Positions 7,429 through 16,571 of a stretch of 17,121 bases of DNA are shown here, piece after piece. The position numbers were made by a program, and so were the translations under genes. The DNA is taken from positions 1-17,121 of the forward strand of contig CAKQWR010000019.1 in the NCBI GenBank assembly GCA_934279105.1, read 5' to 3'. The number at the start of each line of letters is the position of its first letter. The stretch's first letter is position 1. The stretch comes from an uncultured Oribacterium sp. Lineage in GTDB: Bacteria; Bacillota; Clostridia; Lachnospirales; Lachnospiraceae. Under the pieces are notes generated by a model, which had not been told where the DNA came from, ran no database searches, and saw only the letters and a program-made list of their open reading frames with translations.

Positions 7429-7471
7429 GGTTAAGCTACTAATTATACAACAAAACCCAGAAGGACAACAC

Positions 7472-9235
7472 ATGAAAAAATGGTTCATATATAATAAAAA
7501 GGCGGATTTTAAGGCGATTGCGGCGGCGCACCACATCGATCAGGTGACGGCGCGCATCCTCCGAAACCGTGAAATCAACTCGGATGCGCAGATCGAGCAG
7601 TATCTGCACGGTTCCCTCGAGGAGCTTCACTCGCCGCTGCTTCTGCCGGATGCCATCCGCTGCATGAATCAGCTTAACCGCGCCATCAAGGACGGCCGTC
7701 GCATCCGAATCGTCGGAGATTACGACGTCGATGGTGTGTGTGCGACCTACATTCTCTACACCGGTCTCCAGCGCCTCGGCGCGCAGGTGGATTATGTACT
7801 GCCGGACCGAATCAAAGATGGATACGGAATCAATGTCCACATCATCGACCAGGCGAAGGAGGACGGCGTGAGCGTTATGCTGACCTGCGACAACGGCATC
7901 AGTGCCATCGAGGAGATGAAGCATGCGCGTGACCTCGGACTCACCGTACTCATCACCGACCATCATGACGTGCGGCAGAAGGACGACGAGGATTACGGCT
8001 GTGAGTCGAGGGACATCCTCCCGCCGGCGAGCGCGGTCGTGGATGCGAAACGGGAAGACAGCCGCTACCCATATACGCACATCTGCGGTGCCGTCGTTGC
8101 CTGGAAGATCATCACCATGCTCTACGAAAACCACGGTCTTCCGAAGGATGCCTACCTCGATTTCCTCGAGTTTGCCGCCATCGCGACCATCTGTGACGTC
8201 GTGGAACTGCAGGATGAGAACCGTATCATCGTGAAATTCGGTCTCCAGCAGATCCGCCAGACGACGAACCCGGGCCTCCGCGCGCTCCTCGAGGTGCAGG
8301 GGCTCATGGAGAAGGACCACATCACCACTTACCATATCGGTTATGTGATCGGACCGTGTATCAATGCAGGCGGCCGGCTTCGTAGTGCCGAGATCGCACT
8401 TTCACTCTTTACCACGACGGATCCGTCGGAGGCCTTCACGAAGGCAGTGAAGCTGAAGGCGCTGAACGATGTCCGGAAGGAAATGACGATCGATGCCACG
8501 AAGGAGGCTTTCGAGCAGGTCGAAGCACAGTACGCATCGGATAAGGTGCTTGTTGTGTATCTGCCGAAATTGCACGAGAGTCTCGCCGGCATCGTCGCCG
8601 GTCGCCTCCGCGAGCGCTACTACCGTCCGTCCTTCGTCATCACGGACGCAGAGGATGCCGAAGATGGCACGCTCATGGCGAAAGGCTCCGGCCGAAGCAT
8701 TGACGCCTATCCGATGTCGGATCGTCTCGCTGAAGTGGCGACGCTGCTCACGAAGTTCGGCGGCCACCCACTCGCGGCCGGGTTCAGCCTCCCGCGCGAC
8801 CGCATTGACCTCTTCCGACGTGCGCTCAACGAGAAGTGCACACTCGAGCCGGCACAGCTCGTCGACAAGCTCTGGATCGATGTCCCGATGCCGGTACACT
8901 ACGTTACCGAGGAACTGATTCATGAGTTTGACCGTCTCGAGCCATATGGAAAGGGCAACGAAAAGCCATGCTTCGCCGAGAAAAATCTTCGCATCATGGA
9001 CACCCGCGTGCTCGGCAAGGGCCGTAATGTCGTGCGCCTGCAGCTCCTGTCGCAGCAGGGCACCGCGATCTCCGGCATTCTGTTCACGGACGGCGATGCC
9101 TTCCTGAAAAATAAAGGTACGAAATCACTGATAGATGTTGTTTACTATCCGGAAGTGAATGAATATAATGGTTTTAAAAGTCTGCAGATCGTCATCGAGG
9201 ATTACCAGCTGAGGGCGTGCGCAGACCGACGCTGA
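7472..9235 (+). CDS. recJ: Single-stranded-DNA-specific 5'-3' exonuclease RecJ
   Basis: RecJ degrades single-stranded DNA 5' to 3' in recombinational and mismatch repair. ATG 7472 gives 587 residues; AGAAGGA (7459-7465) is 6 nt upstream, whereas the frame's extension back to 7364 would start upstream of the promoter. DHH-family motifs are in order: VGDYDVDG (residues 81-88, with D83, D85 and D87), D140 in LTCDNG, TDHHD (162-166), and the DHHA1 motif GGHPLAAG (430-437). Metal-binding aspartates and histidines are all present. Length is close to E. coli RecJ (577) and shorter than the B. subtilis homologue, which has an extra C-terminal domain. It lies 160 bp before glyA with no terminator between, so read-through into glyA is possible. 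Confidence 0.96.
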   Translation: MKKWFIYNKKADFKAIAAAHHIDQVTARILRNREINSDAQIEQYLHGSLEELHSPLLLPDAIRCMNQLNRAIKDGRRIRIVGDYDVDGVCATYILYTGLQRLGAQVDYVLPDRIKDGYGINVHIIDQAKEDGVSVMLTCDNGISAIEEMKHARDLGLTVLITDHHDVRQKDDEDYGCESRDILPPASAVVDAKREDSRYPYTHICGAVVAWKIITMLYENHGLPKDAYLDFLEFAAIATICDVVELQDENRIIVKFGLQQIRQTTNPGLRALLEVQGLMEKDHITTYHIGYVIGPCINAGGRLRSAEIALSLFTTTDPSEAFTKAVKLKALNDVRKEMTIDATKEAFEQVEAQYASDKVLVVYLPKLHESLAGIVAGRLRERYYRPSFVITDAEDAEDGTLMAKGSGRSIDAYPMSDRLAEVATLLTKFGGHPLAAGFSLPRDRIDLFRRALNEKCTLEPAQLVDKLWIDVPMPVHYVTEELIHEFDRLEPYGKGNEKPCFAEKNLRIMDTRVLGKGRNVVRLQLLSQQGTAISGILFTDGDAFLKNKGTKSLIDVVYYPEVNEYNGFKSLQIVIEDYQLRACADRR

Positions 9236-9326
9236 CGGAAAACCTGAGATAAAAACGCTGGTGCCGGGTGTGAAAGCTGATTTCGCAACGCGGAGGGCGG
9301 TGAATACGCATGAGGAATTCATATCG

Positions 9327-9332
9327 TATACT
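9327..9332 (+). promoter_or_regulatory. Possible -10 box upstream of glyA
   Basis: TATACT (9327-9332) is a good -10 hexamer 63 bp before the glyA ATG, but there is no matching -35 at 16-18 bp and no TG extension. A 10-bp sequence, CGCAACGCGG, occurs on both sides of it (9284-9293 and 9359-9368); the second copy forms the hairpin GCCGC-AAC-GCGGC (9357-9369), 12 nt before the ribosome site. Confidence 0.3.
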
Positions 9333-9395
9333 TCATGATGGATGACCGGCAGAGAAGCCGCAACGCGGCACGAAGACAGAAAGAGGAGGCAGATT

Positions 9396-10649
9396 ATGAT
9401 TAAGGAAGTAATGGACTACATCGCACAGGCAGACCCGGAAATCGGCGCTGCGATCCTTCGCGAGTATGATCGACAGATGCACAACATCGAGCTGATCGCA
9501 TCGGAGAACATCGTATCCGGCCCGGCCATGATGGCGATGGGCACCGTGCTCACAAACAAGTACGCCGAGGGTTACCCTGGCAAGCGCTACTACGGTGGCT
9601 GTGTCAATGTTGACGAAATCGAGACCATCGCGATCGAGCGTGCGAAGAAGCTCTTCGGTTGTGAATATGCAAACGTACAGCCGCATTCTGGTGCACAGGC
9701 AAATATGGCCGTGACGATGGCGATCTGCGAGCCAGGCGATACCATCCTCGGCATGTCCCTCGACGCCGGTGGACATCTCACCCACGGTTCACCAGCAAAC
9801 TTCTCCGGCCGCTTCTATAACATCGTTCCATACGGCATCAATGCCGACGGCTATATCGATTATGATGAAGTCGAGGCGCTTGCGATGAAGCACCATCCGA
9901 AGATGATCATCGCCGGTGCATCTGCGTACCCACGTATCATCGACTTCAAGCGCTTCCGTGAGATCGCGGACAAGTGCGGTGCCGTTCTCTGGGTCGATAT
10001 GGCACACATCGCCGGACTCGTAGCAGCCGGCCTGCATCCATCACCGATTCCATACGCGGACGTCACTACCACGACGACGCACAAGACTCTTCGCGGACCA
10101 CGTGGTGGACTCATCCTCTCTAGTGCAGAGGCAGCCGAGCGCTTCAAGTTCAACAAGAACGTCTTCCCAGGCAGCCAGGGCGGCCCGCTCGAGCATGTCA
10201 TCGCCGGCAAGGCCATCTGCTTCGGCGAAGCACTGAAGCCGGAATTCAAGACATACCAGGAGCAGATCGTCAAGAACTGTAAGGCACTCGCCGACGCCAT
10301 GATGGCAAAGGGCTTCAAGCTCGTTTCCGGTGGCACCGACAATCACCTGATGCTTGTGGACCTCACAAACATCCCGGATCTCACAGGTAAGACACTTCAG
10401 AACAACTGTGACGAAGTGCATATCACCTTGAACCGGAACGCCATCCCGAACGATCCGCGTTCCCCGTTCGTCACCTCCGGCGTCCGCATCGGCACCGCTG
10501 CTGTCACCACCCGCGGTTTCACGGAGACTGACATGGCACCAATCGCGGACTGCATCTGGAACGTCGCAACCAACTTCGAAGCGACGAAGGACGACGTCAC
10601 CGCAAAGGTCCTCGAGCTCACAAAGGCACATCCGATCTACGAAGGATGA
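9396..10649 (+). CDS. glyA: Serine hydroxymethyltransferase
   Basis: This PLP enzyme interconverts serine and glycine, loading the one-carbon unit onto tetrahydrofolate. ATG 9396 gives 417 residues, the normal bacterial length (E. coli 417), with AGAGGAGG (9382-9389) 6 nt upstream; an in-frame ATG at 9342 lacks a ribosome site. Family marks include [11 protein letters not shown] near the N-terminus, the [10 protein letters not shown] loop, the SHMT signature [17 protein letters not shown] with the PLP lysine at K230 (E. coli K229), and GSQGGPLEH after it. Near the C-terminus, [10 protein letters not shown] is typical. The stop codon TGA (10647-10649) forms the first bases of the large palindrome that fills the downstream space. 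Confidence 0.98.
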   Translation: MIKEVMDYIAQADPEIGAAILREYDRQMHNIELIASENIVSGPAMMAMGTVLTNKYAEGYPGKRYYGGCVNVDEIETIAIERAKKLFGCEYANVQPHSGAQANMAVTMAICEPGDTILGMSLDAGGHLTHGSPANFSGRFYNIVPYGINADGYIDYDEVEALAMKHHPKMIIAGASAYPRIIDFKRFREIADKCGAVLWVDMAHIAGLVAAGLHPSPIPYADVTTTTTHKTLRGPRGGLILSSAEAAERFKFNKNVFPGSQGGPLEHVIAGKAICFGEALKPEFKTYQEQIVKNCKALADAMMAKGFKLVSGGTDNHLMLVDLTNIPDLTGKTLQNNCDEVHITLNRNAIPNDPRSPFVTSGVRIGTAAVTTRGFTETDMAPIADCIWNVATNFEATKDDVTAKVLELTKAHPIYEG

Positions 10650-10884
10650 CGCACTGCTGAGGGGCGGAACCGTCCCTGCAGTCAGTTGCACTTCGTCGTA
10701 AAAATCAAAAAACGGACCCTAAGAATCACTAGGCCCCCTGCAATCGCTGAGATTCTCTTGATGAGAACTCAGCGTTGCAGGGGGTGCTAAGGAAAATGAC
10801 CAAGTGATTCTAAGGGCCCGTTTTTGATTTTTATCGTCCTCGTGCAATTCCTTCAGAGACGGTTCCGCCCCTCAGCAGTCGTCA
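10647..10884. repeat. Giant imperfect palindrome (about 238 bp) between convergent genes
   Basis: The left half (10647-10757) is nearly the reverse complement of the right half (10763-10884) around a 5-nt TTGAT loop. Matched blocks from outside in: TGACG(c)ACTGCTGAGGGGCGGAACCGTC; TTGCAC with GTGCAA; AAAAATC/A-run with T-run/GATTTTT; AGAATCACT with AGTGATTCT; CCCCCTGCAA with TTGCAGGGGG; GCTGAG with CTCAGC; TTCTC with GAGAA. Interruptions are a few mismatches and one-sided bulges, the largest being about 18 nt in the right arm (10785-10802). The left end includes the glyA stop codon, and the right end stops one base short of the activase stop. It could be a MITE-like insertion, an unusually extended bidirectional terminator, or a structured RNA. 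No open frame or transposase lies inside. Confidence 0.9.
10699..10833. terminator. Bidirectional terminator core within the giant palindrome
   Basis: The inner stem (CGGACCCTAAGAATCACT with AGTGATTCTAAGGGCCCG) is flanked on the plus strand by TTTTTGATTTTT (10821-10832). On the minus strand it is flanked by the complement of 10700-10712, TTTTTTGATTTTT. It can therefore terminate both glyA and the convergent activase gene. Confidence 0.65.
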
Positions 10885-10885
10885 C

Positions 10886-13800
10886 TCACGTCGTTTTTAA
10901 GCTGTTCTGCGCGACGGTCAGCATCAGCTTGATACGATTCAGCTGGTTGACCTCCGATGCGCCCGGATCGTAATCCACCGCGATGATGTTTGCGTTCGGA
11001 TGATGCCGCTTCAGCTCCTTGATGACGCCCTTACCGACGATATGGTTCGGGAGACAACCAAACGGCTGTGTGCAGATGATGTTGTTGACGCCCTCATCCA
11101 TGAGCTCGAGCATCTCGCCCGTCAGGAACCATCCCTCACCGGTCTGGTTACCAAGCGATACATACTCCCGCGCCATCTTCGCAAGCTCGTGGATGTCGCC
11201 AGGCGGCGTAAAACGTGCGGACTGGGCAAATGCCTTCCGTGCGGTCTTTCGGAAGAACTCGAGCAGCGTAATCGCCGCATTGCAGAGCGTCTTCCCCTTC
11301 CAGCCGGCCCCCAGATTCTCATACTTGAAATTCTGGTTGTAGAAGCAGTAGAGCAGGAAGTCCATGAGATCCGGCATGACGGCCTCCGCGCCCTCACGCT
11401 CAAGCAGATCCACGACGTGGTTGTTCGCGAGCGGCGAGAACTTGACGAGGATCTCGCCGACGATACCGACCTTCGGCTTCCGGAGGCCTTCCTTCAGTGG
11501 CAGTACATCGAAATCATGAATGATGCCGCGTACGTTCTTCGAGAACTCGCTCATCGATGAGGACTTCTTCTGAAGGGAGGCGATGCAGCTCGCCCGCCAC
11601 TTGGCGTGCAGCTCCTCTGCGGAACCCGGCGTCTGTTCATACGGGCGCGTCGCATAGAGACAGCGCATGAAGATGTCGCCATAGACGATCGCCTGCATGG
11701 CCTTCGTCAGCAGCGGGAGTGTGATCTTAAAGCCCGGTGTCGTCTCCATGCCATTTGCATTGAGCGAAATCACCGGAATCTGCGCCATGCCGGCATGCTC
11801 GAGGGCACGACGGATGAAGCCGATGTAATTGGACGCACGGCAGCCACCACCCGTCTGGGACATGATGACCGCGGTATGATCGAGGTCGTACTTTCCGGAG
11901 TTCAGCGCATCCATGATCTGTCCGACCACGATGATGGACGGGTAGCAGGCATCGTTGTTTACGTACTTGAGACCCGTATCGATGGCGGTTCGGTTTGCGT
12001 TGTTCAGAACTTCGATATGGTAGCCGCAGGCGCGGATGGCCGGCTCGATCAGCTCGAAGTGAATCGGGGACATCTGTGGGCAGAGAATGGTATAGCCCTC
12101 GTCCTTCATGTCCTTCGTAAAGAGCTTTCGATCATAGCTTGCCGGACGCAGCGTGCGCTCGTAGTGTTTCTCCTCCCGTACGCGGATCGCTGCGATCAGC
12201 GAACGCACACGGATACGTGCCGCGCCGAGGTTATTGACCTCATCGATCTTCAGTACGGTGTAGATCTTGTCGGAGCCGTTCAGGATATCACGCACCTGAT
12301 CCACGGTGACGGCATCGAGTCCGCAGCCGAAGGAGTTCAGCTGGATGAGATCGAGGTCCTCACGAGTCTTCACGAAGGAAGCCGCGCGATAGAGTCTCGT
12401 ATGGTACATCCACTGGTCGGTCACGATGAGTGGACGCTCCACCTCGCCGAGATGGGAGACGGAATCCTCGGTCAGGACAGCGAAGTTGTAGCTCGTGATC
12501 AGCTCCGGGATGCCGTGGTTGATTTCCGGGTCTACATGGTACGGACGACCTGCGAGCACGATGCCGCGGTGACCGGTTTCCTTCATCCAGCGAAGGGTCT
12601 CTTCGCCCTTCTTTTCCATATCCTTATGTGCTCGCTCAAGCTCTTCCCAGGCCTCATGCGCCGCCGAGCGGATTTCTTCTTCGGTAAAATTCCACTTCTT
12701 AAACTGCGCACCGATCTTTTCGAGCGTGAGATTGCCGATCGGACGAATCGAATCTTCGATGCGATCCGGATGGACGAAGACCTTCACGAGCTGATCCGTA
12801 CAGATCTTTTCGTTCGTCAGTGCGAGGAACGGCTTCATGAAGAGGGTGGAGTTGTTCTGCAGGCCCTCGACATTGTTGATGATGTTCTCCGCATAGGAGG
12901 TGACCATCGGGCAGTTATAGTGATTGCCCGCATCCGGCGTTTCGTTTCGCTCGTATGGAATGCATGGATACCAGATAAACGTCTGACCATGCTTCAGCAG
13001 CCACTCGATGTGGCCGTGCGCGATCTTTGCCGGATAGCACTCGGACTCGGACGGAATCGTCTCGATACCGAGCTCGTAAATCTGGCGTGTACTTGCCGGT
13101 GACAGTACGGTTCGGAACTTAAGCTCACGGAAGAAGGTCGCCCAGAACGGATAGTTCTCGTACATGTTGAGCACGCGCGGGATGCCTACCTCGCCACGCT
13201 CGGCGAGATCGATCGGAAGCGGCTCGTAATCAAACATCCGCTTCATCTTATATGCGAAGAGGTTCGGAATGTCGGACTTCGATTTCGCCTTTCCGAGGCC
13301 ACGCTCGCAACGGTTACCGGAGATGAAATTCCGGCCGGCGCCGAACTGGTTGATGGTCAGGACGCAGTGGTTGTTGCAGCCCTGGCAACGTGCCATGCGG
13401 GTGGTGTACTGGAGATTTATGATGTCATCGATCGGGAGCATGGTGGTCTGCACGCGTCCGTAAGCGGTCAGTGGAACATCTTTTTCATCGCCCGGCTTCA
13501 TCTCCCGGAGATGCTCGTTCTTCAGCTGATAGCGCTCGCGTGCGATCAGTGCGGCACCGAAAGCACCCATGATGCCGGCGATATCCGGACGGGTCACATG
13601 GGCGTCGAGCAGGTTCTCGAAGGCACGCAGTACCGCATCGTTGTAGAAGGTACCACCCTGTACGACGATGTGCTGGCCGAGATCCTTCGCATCGGTGACC
13701 TTGATAACCTTATACAGCGCATTCTTAATGACGGAGTACGCGAGGCCGGCGGAGATATCCGCAACGGTCGCACCTTCCTTCTGCGCCTGTTTTACGTTCG

Positions 13801-15265
13801 AGTTCATGAATACTGTGCAACGGGAGCCGAGGTCGGTCGGGTTCTCTGCATAGAGTGCCTCATGCGCGAAGTCGATCACGGAGTAATCCAGTGAGCGCGC
13901 GAAGGTCTCGAGGAAGGAGCCACAACCAGACGAGCAGGCTTCATTGAGCTGAACCGAATCGACGGTGCCGTCCTTGATGCGGATGCACTTCATGTCCTGA
14001 CCGCCGATATCGAGGATGCAGTCGACGTCCGGCTCGAAGAATGCCGCCGCATAGTAGTGGGAAATGGTCTCCACCTCACCCTCATCCAGCTGGAAGGCGG
14101 ACTTTAAGAGTGCCTCACCGTAACCGGTGGAGCAGCTGTAGGCGATGCGCGTGTCGGACGGCAGCAGATTCCGGATTTCCTTCATGGACTTGATGGCGGT
14201 TGCAATCGGCGAACCGTTATTATTGGCATAGAATTTATAGAGGAGCTCGCCCTTCTCGGATACGAGCGCCAGCTTCGTCGTGGTGGAGCCGGCATCGATG
14301 CCGAGGAAGACATTGCCATGATACGTACGGAGATCCGCCGTCTTCACGTGGGCCGTTTCATGACGATTGGTGAATTCCTGATACTCTGCCTCGTTGTGGA
14401 AGAGCGGGTCCATGCGCTTGATTTCGGTATCCATCTTGATGCCGTGACGGAGCTGCTCGATGAGTGTGGAGATAGAAACCGCCTCGGCGTCCTCCGGGCA
14501 GTTCAGGCAGGAGCCGATCGCCGCAAACAGATGGCTGTTCTCCGGCTCGATGATTTCGTCGCCCTGCAGATGGAGGGTGCGGATGAATGCCTTGCGAAGC
14601 TCCGGCATGAAGTGAAGCGGGCCGCCCAGAAAGGCGACGTGTCCACGGATCGGTTTGCCCTGTGCGAGGCCGGAGATGGTCTGATTGACGACCGCCTGGA
14701 AGATGGACGCCGCGAGATCCTCACGTGCGGCGCCCTCGTTGATCAGTGGCTGAATATCGGTTTTGGCGAATACACCGCAGCGTGCGGCGATCGGGTAGAT
14801 CATCTGATAACCGGCGGCGAGATCATTGAGCCCCGCTGCATCGGTATGGAGGAGGGAAGCCATCTGGTCGATGAAGGAGCCCGTGCCGCCGGCACAGATA
14901 CCGTTCATTCGCTGATCGATACCACCCTTGAAATATATGATTTTTGCGTCCTCACCGCCGAGCTCGATGGCTACGTCCGTATCCGGACGATAGTCCTTCA
15001 GTGCGGTTGCAACGGCGACGACTTCCTGACAAAAGAAAACATGCATGTGCTTGCTCAGCGTCAGTCCACCTGAACCGGTGATGACCGACGCGAGGCGGAT
15101 TTCACCCAGCGTCTCCTTCGCTTCCTCGAGAATATCTGCCAGCGTGCCCTGGATATCCGCGTGATGACGACGGTAGTCCGAGAACAGAAGCTGTTTCGCC
15201 TGATCGAGGATGGCGATCTTTACGGTTGTAGAACCAATATCGATTCCGAGTCTGTACTCTTGCAT
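10886..15265 (-). CDS. Acyl-CoA dehydratase activase-type protein: two fused ASKHA activator modules plus DUF2229 region
   Basis: The 1459-residue protein belongs to the 2-hydroxyglutaryl-CoA dehydratase activator (BcrA/BadF/HgdC) superfamily. Module 1 starts [17 protein letters not shown] (residues 4-20) and module 2 starts [16 protein letters not shown] (319-334); both have the ASKHA phosphate loop. Each has its cluster cysteines at the same spacing of 39 residues: C124 ([10 protein letters not shown]) and C163, then C444 (ACSSGCGSF) and C483, matching HgdC C127/C166. A cysteine cluster follows (C627, C630, C634, C653), then a DUF2229 and dehydratase-component-like region to the C-terminus. 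Family enzymes couple ATP hydrolysis to low-potential electron transfer; the partner or substrate here is unknown. The ATG at 15263-15265 is preceded by AGAGG about 7 nt upstream. No hgdA/hgdB genes adjoin it. Confidence 0.92.
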   Translation of the reverse strand: MQEYRLGIDIGSTTVKIAILDQAKQLLFSDYRRHHADIQGTLADILEEAKETLGEIRLASVITGSGGLTLSKHMHVFFCQEVVAVATALKDYRPDTDVAIELGGEDAKIIYFKGGIDQRMNGICAGGTGSFIDQMASLLHTDAAGLNDLAAGYQMIYPIAARCGVFAKTDIQPLINEGAAREDLAASIFQAVVNQTISGLAQGKPIRGHVAFLGGPLHFMPELRKAFIRTLHLQGDEIIEPENSHLFAAIGSCLNCPEDAEAVSISTLIEQLRHGIKMDTEIKRMDPLFHNEAEYQEFTNRHETAHVKTADLRTYHGNVFLGIDAGSTTTKLALVSEKGELLYKFYANNNGSPIATAIKSMKEIRNLLPSDTRIAYSCSTGYGEALLKSAFQLDEGEVETISHYYAAAFFEPDVDCILDIGGQDMKCIRIKDGTVDSVQLNEACSSGCGSFLETFARSLDYSVIDFAHEALYAENPTDLGSRCTVFMNSNVKQAQKEGATVADISAGLAYSVIKNALYKVIKVTDAKDLGQHIVVQGGTFYNDAVLRAFENLLDAHVTRPDIAGIMGAFGAALIARERYQLKNEHLREMKPGDEKDVPLTAYGRVQTTMLPIDDIINLQYTTRMARCQGCNNHCVLTINQFGAGRNFISGNRCERGLGKAKSKSDIPNLFAYKMKRMFDYEPLPIDLAERGEVGIPRVLNMYENYPFWATFFRELKFRTVLSPASTRQIYELGIETIPSESECYPAKIAHGHIEWLLKHGQTFIWYPCIPYERNETPDAGNHYNCPMVTSYAENIINNVEGLQNNSTLFMKPFLALTNEKICTDQLVKVFVHPDRIEDSIRPIGNLTLEKIGAQFKKWNFTEEEIRSAAHEAWEELERAHKDMEKKGEETLRWMKETGHRGIVLAGRPYHVDPEINHGIPELITSYNFAVLTEDSVSHLGEVERPLIVTDQWMYHTRLYRAASFVKTREDLDLIQLNSFGCGLDAVTVDQVRDILNGSDKIYTVLKIDEVNNLGAARIRVRSLIAAIRVREEKHYERTLRPASYDRKLFTKDMKDEGYTILCPQMSPIHFELIEPAIRACGYHIEVLNNANRTAIDTGLKYVNNDACYPSIIVVGQIMDALNSGKYDLDHTAVIMSQTGGGCRASNYIGFIRRALEHAGMAQIPVISLNANGMETTPGFKITLPLLTKAMQAIVYGDIFMRCLYATRPYEQTPGSAEELHAKWRASCIASLQKKSSSMSEFSKNVRGIIHDFDVLPLKEGLRKPKVGIVGEILVKFSPLANNHVVDLLEREGAEAVMPDLMDFLLYCFYNQNFKYENLGAGWKGKTLCNAAITLLEFFRKTARKAFAQSARFTPPGDIHELAKMAREYVSLGNQTGEGWFLTGEMLELMDEGVNNIICTQPFGCLPNHIVGKGVIKELKRHHPNANIIAVDYDPGASEVNQLNRIKLMLTVAQNSLKTT

Positions 15266-15380
15266 GATATAACCTCTTATTACCTATATACTTTCCTGGC
15301 ACCTGATTCTTGTGATTAACAGAAAGATCAAAATGTGCTGAATAGCTACCTATATTAATATATAGAAAGAACAATGTAGC

Positions 15381-15409
15381 ATTGTAACATTTAAAAATAG
15401 GGGGTTCAA
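15381..15409 (-). promoter_or_regulatory. Sigma-A promoter for the activase gene, with palindrome over the -10 box
   Basis: On the minus strand, TTGAAC (15404-15409) and TACAAT (15381-15386) are separated by 17 bp, with TG one base before the -10 (extended). The start would be near 15374, giving a leader of about 110 nt. The palindrome ACAATG-TAG-CATTGT (15371-15385) overlaps the -10 and start site, a typical position for a repressor. The leader also repeats TATAGGTA at 15281-15288 and 15347-15354 (minus-strand reading). Confidence 0.65.
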
Positions 15410-15487
15410 TCGGCATAATCATAAAACTTTTATGAAGTCGGAAGCGGTTTCATTGGGCTTATTATGGTTTTTGGGCATATCGTGAAA

Positions 15488-15608
15488 GCTGTATGGATAT
15501 GGAAGTTGCACGATCTACAGAGATATGTGTATCGGTTGAAGCCATGCCGCGCGAGCTGTATGGATATGGAAGTTGTAGCATCTACACAGATATGTGTATC
15601 AGTTGAAG
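15488..15608. repeat. Two 54-bp direct repeats with a 67-bp period
   Basis: Copy 1 (15488-15541) and copy 2 (15555-15608) both begin GCTGTATGGATATGGAAGTTG and end GTTGAAG, with about five differences over 54 bp. Both contain ATCTACA and AGATATGTGTATC. They lie in the AT-rich 571-bp gap between the divergent activase and rhomboid-like genes. Open frames through this stretch do not look like proteins and have no ribosome site. Apart from these repeats and the activase promoter, I see nothing definite in 15266-15836. Confidence 0.8.
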
Positions 15609-15836
15609 ACGTTCTTACGTATAGTTTCCGACGGCCCTTTACGTATATTTCTCTTGAAAAACGAAGGGACTGCATTTATACTCATCACATATTTTGGTTT
15701 CATGATGGGGTACTAGTATCAGGAGGCTGAAATTGATAATTTTATAACCGGTTTTCGTGCTGTTTTACAGTTTGTTTGTAAATGAGTGGACAGGTCGCAT
15801 GTCTGGTGGTATGCGACGAATTGAAAGGAGTATATA

Positions 15837-16484
15837 TTGACCTTATATCAGAAACTGGAGCGGAAGTTTGGAAAGTATGCTGTTCCGAATCTTATGAAGT
15901 ATATCTGCGTGATTTATGTGGTGGGTTACCTGATTCAGGCATTTAATCCGCTTTTCTACTATTACTATCTGGACCTGGATCCGGAGGCGATTCTTCATGG
16001 CCATATCTGGCGCATCATCACGTTTATTTTCTATCCGCCATCGACGAGTTTCTTATGGATGATCATCGCACTGTTTGTATATTACAGTCTCGGTTCGACA
16101 CTGGAGCGGGTCTGGGGCACCTTCAAGTATAATTTCTTCTATTTTACAGGTGTGATTTTGCTGGTGCTTGCAGCGATTCTGATCTATCTTGTGACCGGAA
16201 TTTCCGTTCAGATTTACCCGACGTATATGACCTTCAGCATTTTCCTGGCGTATGCGCTGACATTTCCGAATGCGACCTTCCTTCTGTATTTCATCATTCC
16301 GATTAAGGCGAAATGGCTTGCAATTGCAGAAGTGGTGCTGTATCTTTTCTATTTCGTAGCCCTTCCGGGACTCAGCAACAAGGTGGCGATTCTCGTGAGC
16401 CTTCTGAATGTGGCACTGTTCTTCTTCCTGACGAATCAGAAGCCGAAGAACAGAAATATTTACAACATGCGGGATTTTCGTTAA
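15837..16484 (+). CDS. Rhomboid-like membrane protein, probably not a protease
   Basis: The 215-residue protein has about six hydrophobic segments. The pattern HGHIWRIITFIFYP (residues 54-67) followed by a Leu-Gly-x-x-Leu-Glu motif (SLGSTLERVWG, 84-94) matches the rhomboid first-helix and L1-loop layout. The expected GxSG serine motif is absent: the corresponding hydrophobic stretch reads PTYMTFSIFLAYA (128-140). No conserved His appears in a later helix, so it is most likely a rhomboid pseudoprotease or other rhomboid-fold protein, possibly binding membrane proteins. The start is TTG 15837, chosen because AAAGGAG (15824-15830) lies 6 nt upstream; the first in-frame ATG is at residue 20 with no ribosome site. 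The C-terminus is a short basic tail. It ends 87 bp before pyk and may be co-transcribed with it. Confidence 0.75.
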   Translation: MTLYQKLERKFGKYAVPNLMKYICVIYVVGYLIQAFNPLFYYYYLDLDPEAILHGHIWRIITFIFYPPSTSFLWMIIALFVYYSLGSTLERVWGTFKYNFFYFTGVILLVLAAILIYLVTGISVQIYPTYMTFSIFLAYALTFPNATFLLYFIIPIKAKWLAIAEVVLYLFYFVALPGLSNKVAILVSLLNVALFFFLTNQKPKNRNIYNMRDFR

Positions 16485-16571
16485 AAAACTACGAGCATGC
16501 ACCGGATATCCCGGCGCTTGACATATATGCCGGACACAGTACCGGCCGGTTCTAAAAAAGAGGAGAATTTA

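Noticed and set aside
11606..13102. Plus-strand open frame of 498 codons opposite the activase gene
   Set aside because: It is antisense to the strongly supported activase protein, of biased composition, and without ribosome site or family motifs.
15488..15608. CRISPR array
   Set aside because: There are only two copies, the 54-bp repeat is too long and imperfect, the 13-bp spacer is far too short, and no cas genes are nearby.
15464..15730. Possible 88-residue protein across the 54-bp repeats
   Set aside because: It has no ribosome site and unlikely composition, and the repeat continues in a different register between copies (a 67-bp period is not a multiple of three). I treat the region as non-coding.
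16518..16546. Promoter for pyk starting with TTGACA
   Set aside because: No -10-like hexamer lies 16-18 bp downstream; the position reads ACCGGC. It may be chance.
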